This document shows, one piece after another, positions 1 through 5,211 of a DNA stretch of 5,211 bases. The DNA is from an uncultured Moheibacter sp. Its GTDB lineage: Bacteria; Bacteroidota; Bacteroidia; Flavobacteriales; Weeksellaceae. Below the pieces are notes generated by a model. That model was not told where the DNA came from, did no database searches, and saw only the letters and a list, made by a program, of their open reading frames with translations. The stretch's first letter is position 1; the number at the start of each line of letters is the position of its first letter. The DNA lies in contig CALLXZ010000049.1 of NCBI GenBank assembly GCA_937875605.1, positions 1 to 5,211 on the forward strand, in the 5' to 3' direction. Both the position numbers and the translations under genes were made by a program.

Positions 1-51
1 CTCGTCGGGCTCATAACCCGAAGGTCACAGGTTCGAGTCCTGTTCCCGCTA
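1..51 (+). tRNA. Initiator tRNA-Met (fMet, anticodon CAT), 5' part cut off by window edge
   Basis: The sequence folds as a tRNA from the end of the D stem onward. The anticodon stem TCGGG/CCCGA (5-9 with 17-21) closes the seven-base loop CTCATAA with anticodon CAT at 12-14. The variable loop is AGGTC (22-26). The T arm is ACAGG/CCTGT (27-31 with 39-43) around TTCGAGT. The acceptor 3' strand TCCCGCT (44-50) is followed by discriminator A51. The three consecutive G-C pairs next to the anticodon loop (GGG/CCC) are the established hallmark of bacterial initiator tRNAs, needed for P-site binding, so this is the initiator and not the elongator Met or the Ile-CAU tRNA. CCA is not encoded (CTA follows), so a nucleotidyltransferase must add it. 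About the first 23-25 bases are missing, so the 1:72 pair cannot be checked; base 72 is T. Confidence 0.93.
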
Positions 52-55
52 CTAC

Positions 56-87
56 AAAAGAGAATCAATTTTTGATTCTCTTTTTTT
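56..87 (+). terminator. Intrinsic terminator of the initiator tRNA gene
   Basis: Bases 56-68 and 72-84 form a perfect 13-bp stem (core AGAGAATCAA / TTGATTCTCT) around a TTT loop. The 3' arm runs into the T tract at 81-87. It begins five bases after the tRNA discriminator base, so it ends the tRNA transcript and separates it from the next gene. Confidence 0.9.
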
Positions 88-316
88 ATTTTCAGTAGCG
101 TATATCAATCACTCCAGACAAAGTTTCTCTCGAGAATTCTGGACTTTTCCATAGATTTTAAGAGAGACACTACTTTGTTACTCTTGTGGACGAAAACTTT
201 CTTCCAAATAAAAATTCATTATCATGGAAAATCGACTTATTCCCTTCCTCTTTCTCTTCTACTAAATGGAAAACAAACAAATCATTTTCAAAAAAAAAAA
301 TATAAAAATTAAATAC
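88..316. other. Intergenic stretch without a convincing gene
   Basis: No open frame of useful length or recognisable protein similarity was found on either strand. The stretch is AT-rich. It contains a short inverted repeat TCCAGA/TCTGGA (113-118 with 138-143) enclosing the palindrome TCTCGAGA (128-135), a 21-base pure pyrimidine run (240-260) and a run of eleven A (290-300). None of these forms a recognised RNA or operator. It could be plain spacer or a decayed gene. Confidence 0.5.
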
Positions 317-346
317 TTGAATATGAGGTAACTATGATTATATTTT
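317..346 (+). promoter_or_regulatory. Possible Bacteroidota-type promoter of the degenerate PHP gene
   Basis: TTG at 317-319 is followed after 19 bases by TATATTTT (339-346). The published Flavobacterium consensus is TTG, 17-23 bases, TAnnTTTG; the -7 box here matches at all fixed positions except the last. Transcription would start near 352-355, giving a leader of about 70-85 bases to the preferred start codons. The region is so AT-rich that a chance match is possible. Confidence 0.35.
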
Positions 347-424
347 TAAAAATAATGAAAAAAACATGTGACCTTATTAAGTAACCCGTGTCAAAAAGAT
401 GAAAGCAAAATTAGTTTAGAAACA

Positions 425-1207
425 ATGAATACTTTGATGCTTACAAATTTGTTTAACCTTTATAAAAAGAAAGCCGATGATTCATCTCTTTTATCTGAGA
501 TCTTTTCAGATGAGTTTTTAGAAATAAATCGGGACTTATTATCAGGATTAAACAATGGCTCAATCTCCATTGAAGAATCGCTTGATTTGCTGAAAGCCTA
601 TAAAAAATTAGGCATTCAGAATGTCGTTTGTACATTTCCTGTATCCAGTGACCATACTGAAACCCTAATCTTGAAATATCTGGCAGAATTTGAAAAACTG
701 AAGAATTTAGCTAACTATAACAGCCAACGCCTAAATATTAACCTAACCTATTGTGCCGAGTATGTTTTAGATGATAATTTTTCCAATTTGATAAAAGGAG
801 GAAAACTTTTCACCCTTCAGAAGAAATGGATCTTTGTGACCTTACCGTCATCCGGAACCATTACTGAATGGAAAGATAGAATCGGCGAAATACGCAAATG
901 CGGGTATTCCCCTATCCTAACCCAACCCGAAAGACAACCGAATTTCCGTCATGACTTGGCTCAATTTTTTGAGCTAAAGTCTGCCGGTTGTTTTTTTAAG
1001 ATCGCACTTACCTCGTTGCTTCAGGATGATGCTGAAGGTATTCAAACCATTTCGCATTGGATGCTTCGAAATAACTTGGTCGATTTTGCAACAACCAACC
1101 TTACCAAACCTAACAACCAACTAATTCCTGTTTACAAATTAACCAACCAACCAATCTTTGAGTTATTGAAACCAATAATTCAAAACACTTATCAGTTGAA
1201 AGATTGA
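425..1207 (+). CDS. Degenerate CpsB/CapC/YwqE-like PHP-family protein, probable pseudophosphatase
   Basis: This 260-residue protein has the length and motif order of PHP-domain tyrosine phosphatases of the CpsB/CapC/YwqE type, which are manganese-dependent enzymes linked to capsule and exopolysaccharide control. Family landmarks recalled from knowledge and their counterparts here: DIHSHLLPGIDDG reads EINRDLLSGLNNG (residues 33-45), followed by the conserved EESL; TTPH reads CTFP (69-72); AEYxLDxxF is kept as AEYVLDDNF (111-119); PILAHPER reads PILTQPER (163-170); DFIGTDxHH reads DFATTNLTK (220-228). Most of the His/Asp metal ligands are therefore replaced, while structural residues persist and the frame is intact, so catalysis is unlikely. 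The frame also opens at a GTG at 368 (279 residues), but family alignment favours ATG 425 or 437, because members begin with a short LF..KKK-like segment before the first motif; no ribosome binding site decides between them. It is a single gene, closed by a terminator and convergent with serS. A binding or regulatory role is possible but unproven. Confidence 0.8.
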   Translation: MNTLMLTNLFNLYKKKADDSSLLSEIFSDEFLEINRDLLSGLNNGSISIEESLDLLKAYKKLGIQNVVCTFPVSSDHTETLILKYLAEFEKLKNLANYNSQRLNINLTYCAEYVLDDNFSNLIKGGKLFTLQKKWIFVTLPSSGTITEWKDRIGEIRKCGYSPILTQPERQPNFRHDLAQFFELKSAGCFFKIALTSLLQDDAEGIQTISHWMLRNNLVDFATTNLTKPNNQLIPVYKLTNQPIFELLKPIIQNTYQLKD

Positions 1208-1215
1208 TGAATCAA

Positions 1216-1247
1216 AAAGGGAACTTTTCAGGTTCCCTTTCTTGTTT
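1216..1247. terminator. Bidirectional terminator between the PHP-like gene and serS
   Basis: Bases 1216-1224 (AAAGGGAAC) pair with 1232-1240 (GTTCCCTTT) around a seven-base loop. On the + strand a T-rich tail follows (1238-1247); on the - strand the A run before the stem becomes a T run. The hairpin begins eight bases after the stop of the PHP-like gene and lies just past the stop of serS, so it can serve both convergent genes. Confidence 0.85.
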
Positions 1248-1254
1248 TATAATT

Positions 1255-2526
1255 TTACTTAATCAAATCAAATCCTGTATAACTTTTGATTTTTTCCGGA
1301 ATTCTTACAGAACCATCTGCTTGCTGGTGATTTTCCAAAATACAAGCCATAATTCTTGGTAACGCCAAAGCACTTCCGTTTAAGGTGTGACAAAATTCAT
1401 TTTTACCCTCATTATTTTTAAATCTAAGTTTCAAACGATTTGCCTGAAAGGTTTCAAAGTTAGAAACTGAACTGACTTCCAACCATTTTTCCTGTGCGGC
1501 AGAAAATACTTCAAAATCATAGGTCATCGCAGACGCAAATCCCGTATCACCACCACATAAACGTAAAATTCTATACGGCAATTCCAAATCTTCCAACAAT
1601 CCTTTTACGTGATTGACCATTTCTTCCAAAGCGGTATACGAATTTTCCGGTTTTTCAATTCGGACAATCTCCACTTTTTCAAATTGATGCAAACGGTTCA
1701 AACCACGAACGTCCTTTCCGTAACTTCCAGCTTCACGACGGAAACAAGGTGAATATGACGTCATCGTAACCGGTAATTGAGATTCGTTCAGCAATTCATC
1801 ACGGTAAATATTGGTTACCGGAACTTCGGATGTTGGAATCAGATATAAATTGTCTTCATTTATATAATACATCTGCCCTTCTTTGTCCGGCAATTGCCCT
1901 GTTCCATAACCAGAAGCTTCATTCACCACAAACGGCGGAATGATTTCGGTGTAACCCGCTTCGGTATTTTTATCTAAGAAATATTGAATCAAAGCACGTT
2001 GCAACCTCGCTCCTTTTCCTATGTAAACCGGGAATCCTGCGCCTGTAATTTTCACGCCCAATTCAAAATCAATCAAATTGAATTTTTTAGCCAAATCCCA
2101 ATGAGGAACGGCGTCTGGTTTTGGCGTAGCTTCTCCATTGGTAAAAATGATTTCGTTATCATCTGCACTCACACCCGCTACTACTTTTTCGTTAGGAATA
2201 TTTGGAATTTGATAAAGAATTGACTTCAAACTCTCCTCATATTTAGCTAATAAATCCTGCAATTCCTTTATTTGAACTTTCTGCTCTGCCGTTTTTTCCT
2301 TTAAAGAGTTGGCTTCATCAGCTTTTCCTTGTTGAAATAATTGACCGATTTCCTTCGAAAGTCTGTTGGATTCTGCTAAAACATTGTCTAATTCAAATTG
2401 GGTTTTCCGGCGAAGTTCATCCACATTGATTACCTCATCAACCAATTCCAATTGTTTAAAATTTCTCTTTTTAAGTCCTTCGATGACTTTTTCTTTGTTT
2501 TCCTGAATTGCAGATACGACTAACAT
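1255..2526 (-). CDS. serS: Seryl-tRNA synthetase
   Basis: A complete cytosolic class II aminoacyl-tRNA synthetase that charges tRNA-Ser (and tRNA-Sec where present) with serine. The 423 residues match the usual bacterial length of about 425-430. Residues 1-105 form the N-terminal domain with the long antiparallel coiled-coil arm (roughly 30-100, rich in E, K, L and Q) that grips the tRNA-Ser long variable arm. The catalytic domain shows motif 1 around KGARLQRALIQYFL (171-184) and PP (197-198), the serine-binding TSE (232-234), motif 2 FRREAGSYGKDVRGLNRLHQFEK (start 262, Arg263/Arg264/Glu265), the EVSSVSNF segment (350-357) and motif 3 NGSALALPR (383-391). The frame extends 25 codons further upstream to an ATG ending at 2601, but that segment (FFLLSTFNFLLN) is encoded by heptamer repeats, overlaps a promoter-like box and lacks family similarity. 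The start at 2526, MLVVSAIQENKEKVI, fits the family N-terminus. The gene stands alone and ends at a shared terminator. Confidence 0.97.
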   Translation of the reverse strand: MLVVSAIQENKEKVIEGLKKRNFKQLELVDEVINVDELRRKTQFELDNVLAESNRLSKEIGQLFQQGKADEANSLKEKTAEQKVQIKELQDLLAKYEESLKSILYQIPNIPNEKVVAGVSADDNEIIFTNGEATPKPDAVPHWDLAKKFNLIDFELGVKITGAGFPVYIGKGARLQRALIQYFLDKNTEAGYTEIIPPFVVNEASGYGTGQLPDKEGQMYYINEDNLYLIPTSEVPVTNIYRDELLNESQLPVTMTSYSPCFRREAGSYGKDVRGLNRLHQFEKVEIVRIEKPENSYTALEEMVNHVKGLLEDLELPYRILRLCGGDTGFASAMTYDFEVFSAAQEKWLEVSSVSNFETFQANRLKLRFKNNEGKNEFCHTLNGSALALPRIMACILENHQQADGSVRIPEKIKSYTGFDLIK

Positions 2527-2543
2527 TTTGGTTAAATTTTTAG

Positions 2544-2551
2544 CAAAGGTA
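2544..2551 (-). promoter_or_regulatory. Candidate -7 promoter box of serS
   Basis: On the - strand this reads TACCTTTG, a full match to the Bacteroidota -7 consensus TAnnTTTG, and it ends 17 bases before the serS ATG at 2526. No TTG occurs at the expected -33 distance; that position falls within T-rich heptamer repeats. A start of transcription close to 2537 would give a very short leader and would exclude the upstream ATG at 2601. Confidence 0.5.
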
Positions 2552-2559
2552 AGATTTAG

Positions 2560-2587
2560 TAAAAAGTTAAAAGTAGAAAGTAGAAAG
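2560..2587 (-). repeat. Four tandem heptamers, CTTTCTA type
   Basis: Reading the - strand from 2587 to 2560 gives CTTTCTA, CTTTCTA, CTTTTAA, CTTTTTA: four head-to-tail seven-base units of pattern CTTT(C/T)(T/A)A, with a more degenerate fifth unit CTAAATC (2559-2553). They sit directly upstream of the serS -7 box. Unit length is not helically phased (10-11 bases), so binding-site phasing is not obvious. They may be slippage-generated spacer or a promoter-upstream element. Confidence 0.7.
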
Positions 2588-2599
2588 AAATTATTTTTC

Positions 2600-2614
2600 A
2601 ATCAATAATTGATT
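2600..2614. repeat. Short inverted repeat in the serS / secreted-protein divergent gap
   Basis: AATCAA (2600-2605) and TTGATT (2609-2614) are perfect inverted arms around TAA. The repeat lies 38 bases before the GTG start at 2652 and 74 bases upstream of the serS ATG, and could be an operator. No T tract follows that would make it a terminator. It is small and AT-rich, so chance occurrence is quite possible. A weak -7-like box TATATTTA (2615-2622) follows it on the + strand without a clear -33 TTG. Confidence 0.3.
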
Positions 2615-2651
2615 ATATTTATTCCGCTAAAATTAATACCATCATTAACAC

Positions 2652-5211
2652 GTGAAGAAAAAAATTCTTTTTTTTACATCCTTAATTATTAGTTCATTTG
2701 CCTATTCACAATTAGAATCTGCGCACTGGTATTTTGGGGTATATGCAGGACTAGATTTTTCAACAGGCTCTCCTCAAGTTGTTTATGACGGAGCTTTGAA
2801 TACTGGTGAAGGTTGCGCTTCGATTTCAGACTCAGATGGGAATTTACTTTTTTATACAGATGGTTCAAGGGTTTATAACCGAAATCACTTGGAAATAAAT
2901 GATATCGATTCAAATGGTAATACAATTTTATTAAAAGGAGATTCATCTAGTACACAATCAGCTATCATCGTTCCACTTCCAGGAAATCCTAACTTGTATT
3001 ATATTTTTACTGTGGATGCTTATGACCAGGCTTATCCAGGCTATACTCTAAATGAAGGATTTCATTATTACCTCGTTGATATGACTTTAAACAGTGGATT
3101 GGGTGGAATGGTAAATACGCCGAACAACAACCTTTTACCGCTTACTTCTGAAAAAGTAACTGCAGTTGCGCATAAAAACAATGACGACATCTGGGTAATT
3201 ACCCATTTTGAAGATAAATTTTATAGTTATTTGGTAAGTTCAACGGGACTAAATACGACTCCCATTATTTCGCAAATAGGACCATACATTGACCCACAAG
3301 TTTATCCGGTAAACTCTAGAGGTTATATAAAAGCTTCTCCAAATGGGAAAAGAATTGGAATTGCACATTTAAGTAATCTTCCACTTTCAGAATTGGGGAT
3401 GAACGGTACAAATGATTATTTTGCCAATACATATGATGGTCATGCAGCTTTGTATGATTTTGATGACCAAACGGGAATTGTTTCAAATGAAATTGTTTTA
3501 TCTACTGACAGCAGCCCTTACGGTCTTGAATTTTCATTTGACTCTAAGTATGCTTATTTTGAATATGATTACCACAGTGGAACTTCATGGACACATGGTG
3601 AAGTCGCTCAATACGACTTATCTGCTGCAGATATACCCGCTTCTAAAATCGTAATTTTCGATGATTTTCAATATAACAATGATCTTTTCCAAGCAAGGGG
3701 TGCCTTACAATTGGCTTTAGATAACAAAATTTATTATTCGCCAACACTTTATTCAGGAATCAGTTATTTTGGTCAATATTTGTCAGTCATCCACTCTCCG
3801 CATCTTCCAGGACTTGCAGCCAATTTTGAATACAATGCAATTCAAATGACATCTGCAACGAGCGGCTCTTATGTATCATTTGGGTTACCTCCATTCATCA
3901 CTTCTTTTTTCAATGCCGTTATAATTTTTGAAGGTGGAATTTCAGGTTCTGAAGCTTGTTTAGGAGAGTCTTTAGAGTTCTCAATTGTTGCCAATAATCA
4001 GATTTTAAATATAGTATGGGATTTCGGAGATGGGAGTAATTCTACATCCATGACGCCATCCCACACATATTCCTCTCCCGGAATCTATACCGTTTCGGCT
4101 TTAGTAACCACAGATGAGGAAACGGTACCTGTCTCTCGTCAGGTCACTATTCATCCACTACCTAATGTAAACAATAATGTGGAACTCATCAAATGTGATT
4201 ATGACGGGGATGGAATTGCATTGTTTGAGATTTATGATGCAAATGATTTAATTTCCTCCGACTTAAATTTGACAATAACTTATCATTTAACATCTGCAGA
4301 AGCCCAAGTTGGAGAAAACAGTTTACCAAATATTTACACTAATATTTCAGATAATCAAACCCTTTACGTAAGAGTGGAAAACCAATTCGGATGTATATCT
4401 TATACTCAGATTAAATTATCTACAACATTAAATGCTATGCAAATAGTTCCTGATCTAAGGCTTTGCGACATAAATAGCGATGGTACAGAAATATTTCATT
4501 TAGATGAAAGAATACCCGAAATCGAATCTCTCTACACAGAAAGCATTACCGTACTAAGTTATCACAATTCCGTAACAGAAGCAGAGTTTGGAACCAATCC
4601 GCTAACTAGTCCATTTTCTTTCTCGCCTCAAGACATTTATGCCCGCGTACAAACTGCAAATTGTTTTGAAGTTGTAAAGTTTAAATTAGTTTTATTGCCG
4701 CTTCCTATTATTGAATTAGCAGATGTAAAAATATGTCCAGAAGATAGCTGGCTTGCGGATGCTGGCTCCGGATATATTTCTTATCAATGGAATGGATTAT
4801 CAGGAACCGACTTGATTCAACCCACAAATCAGCAAACAATTACCATAAAAAATGTTGGTACTTATTCTGTAACTCTAAGAAATACGGATGGCTGCGAATT
4901 TGAGAATTTCTTTACAATTTCTCATTTTGACCCACCCATAATAGACGAAATTCTAATTACAAATAACGGCTTCGTAACTATAAAAGGTTTGGGACAAAGT
5001 CCTTTTGAATATAGCTTAAATGGAGTTTTCTGGCAATCATCCAATGAATTTTCAAATTTACAATCTGGAGATTACACGATTTGGGTAAAAGATGCAAATG
5101 GGTGCATTTCCGCTGAAAAAACCTTTGGAATTATAGAAATTCCGAACTTCATTTCCCCTAATAATGACGGAAAAAATGACAATTGGACGATTAGGGGAAT
5201 CAGTAATTATC
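2652..5211 (+). CDS. Large secreted T9SS type B cargo protein with propeller-like, PKD and repeat modules (3' end outside window)
   Basis: One frame of 853 codons without a stop runs from GTG 2652 to the window end. An in-frame TAA at 2646 and the signal peptide make this GTG the start. Residues 1-19 are a Sec signal peptide (MKKKILFFTSLIISSFAYS, cleavage probably before Gln20). Residues about 21-420 look like a beta-propeller or WD40-like region: WYFGVYAGLDF, then GEGCASISDSDGNLLFYTDG near 53, SPNGK at 229-233 and SPYGLEFSFDS near 288. A PKD domain follows (about 430-502, VWDFGDGS at 455-462). Two 90-residue modules start at C515 (CDYDGDG) and C605 (CDINSDG). Ig-like segments follow from C695 (ICPEDSW, then YQWNG) and around 760-825 (YSLNGVFWQSS, DANGCIS). 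The final FISPNNDGKNDNWTIRGISNY (833-853) is the opening of the gliding-motility-associated C-terminal domain (CHU_C, type B sorting signal). It is inferred to cross the outer membrane by the type IX system and act at the surface or outside the cell. The substrate is unknown. Confidence 0.93.
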   Translation, partial: MKKKILFFTSLIISSFAYSQLESAHWYFGVYAGLDFSTGSPQVVYDGALNTGEGCASISDSDGNLLFYTDGSRVYNRNHLEINDIDSNGNTILLKGDSSSTQSAIIVPLPGNPNLYYIFTVDAYDQAYPGYTLNEGFHYYLVDMTLNSGLGGMVNTPNNNLLPLTSEKVTAVAHKNNDDIWVITHFEDKFYSYLVSSTGLNTTPIISQIGPYIDPQVYPVNSRGYIKASPNGKRIGIAHLSNLPLSELGMNGTNDYFANTYDGHAALYDFDDQTGIVSNEIVLSTDSSPYGLEFSFDSKYAYFEYDYHSGTSWTHGEVAQYDLSAADIPASKIVIFDDFQYNNDLFQARGALQLALDNKIYYSPTLYSGISYFGQYLSVIHSPHLPGLAANFEYNAIQMTSATSGSYVSFGLPPFITSFFNAVIIFEGGISGSEACLGESLEFSIVANNQILNIVWDFGDGSNSTSMTPSHTYSSPGIYTVSALVTTDEETVPVSRQVTIHPLPNVNNNVELIKCDYDGDGIALFEIYDANDLISSDLNLTITYHLTSAEAQVGENSLPNIYTNISDNQTLYVRVENQFGCISYTQIKLSTTLNAMQIVPDLRLCDINSDGTEIFHLDERIPEIESLYTESITVLSYHNSVTEAEFGTNPLTSPFSFSPQDIYARVQTANCFEVVKFKLVLLPLPIIELADVKICPEDSWLADAGSGYISYQWNGLSGTDLIQPTNQQTITIKNVGTYSVTLRNTDGCEFENFFTISHFDPPIIDEILITNNGFVTIKGLGQSPFEYSLNGVFWQSSNEFSNLQSGDYTIWVKDANGCISAEKTFGIIEIPNFISPNNDGKNDNWTIRGISNY
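4194..4733 (+). repeat. Two tandem 90-residue protein modules inside the secreted protein
   Basis: Module 1 (residues 515-604) and module 2 (605-694) align by eye: CDYDGDGIALFEI with CDINSDGTEIFHL, YHLTSAEAQVGENSL with YHNSVTEAEFGTNPL, and YVRVENQFGC with YARVQTANC. In both the second Cys lies exactly 66 residues after the first (C515/C581, C605/C671), suggesting one disulfide per module after export. The next module begins at C695, again 90 residues on, but is of a different Ig-like type with its partner Cys at 748. The Asp-rich DxDGDG and DxNSDG loops resemble calcium-binding loops. DNA identity between the copies is low, so the duplication is old. Confidence 0.7.

Noticed and set aside
113..143. 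Inverted repeat TCCAGA/TCTGGA around TCTCGAGA as a terminator or RNA hairpin
   Set aside because: The arms are six bases with a long, poorly paired interior and no T tract; likely chance.
88..190. Possible decayed GIY-YIG-like gene fragment (translation FSVAYINHS...)
   Set aside because: Only a few residues resemble such proteins and a stop follows soon; the match is too short to support a pseudogene call.
334..384. Possible leader peptide (ATG 334, 16 codons) preceded by GAGG
   Set aside because: Flavobacteria rarely use Shine-Dalgarno sequences, the peptide has no attenuation-type codon run, and the candidate promoter would start transcription downstream of this ATG.
453..635. Minus-strand open frame of 60 codons
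   Set aside because: It lies fully inside the PHP-like gene on the opposite strand, has no recognisable motifs and looks like a shadow frame.
1984..2223. Plus-strand open frame of 79 codons
   Set aside because: It is antisense to the serS core, which is clearly coding on the other strand; no family features.
2689..2946. Minus-strand open frame of 85 codons
   Set aside because: It is antisense to the N-terminal part of the secreted-protein gene, whose protein sequence is strongly family-like.
3412..3654. Plus-strand open frame of 80 codons
   Set aside because: It is an alternative frame within the continuous 853-codon secreted-protein frame; its Met/Leu-rich sequence is an artefact of frame shift.
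4011..4150. Internal repeat suggesting multiple PKD domains
   Set aside because: Only one WDFGDG-type motif is present; the following modules are of a different Cys/Asp type.

Overview
The window looks like a chromosomal segment from a Flavobacteriaceae bacterium (Bacteroidota), close to Flavobacterium. The evidence is an AT-rich base composition, genes without Shine-Dalgarno sequences, promoter-like boxes of the TAnnTTTG type, a tRNA whose 3' CCA is not encoded, and a large secreted protein with the start of a type IX secretion (T9SS) C-terminal sorting domain. No phage, insertion sequence, CRISPR array or plasmid function was seen.

Layout. Bases 1-51 are the 3' two thirds of an initiator tRNA (anticodon CAT, three G-C pairs closing the anticodon loop), followed at once by a strong hairpin terminator (56-87). 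Bases 88-424 hold no convincing gene; they contain a pure pyrimidine run, an A11 run and a possible promoter. Bases 425-1207 (+) encode a 260-residue protein of the CpsB/CapC/YwqE type PHP phosphatase family in which nearly every metal-ligand motif is altered, so it is probably a catalytically dead pseudophosphatase. A two-way terminator (1216-1247) separates it from the convergent serS (1255-2526, -), a complete seryl-tRNA synthetase. A 125-base divergent gap carries a TACCTTTG box and four heptamer repeats. From 2652 to the window end (+) runs one uninterrupted frame of 853 codons: signal peptide, beta-propeller-like region, PKD domain, two 90-residue Cys/Asp modules, Ig-like modules, and the first residues of a T9SS type B sorting domain. 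Its stop lies outside the window.

The genes do not form an operon. Initiator tRNA and serS are translation housekeeping; the other two are accessory. The most interesting object is the degenerate PHP protein: the scaffold motifs are kept and the frame is intact, but the catalytic histidines and aspartates are gone. No other novel system is evident here.
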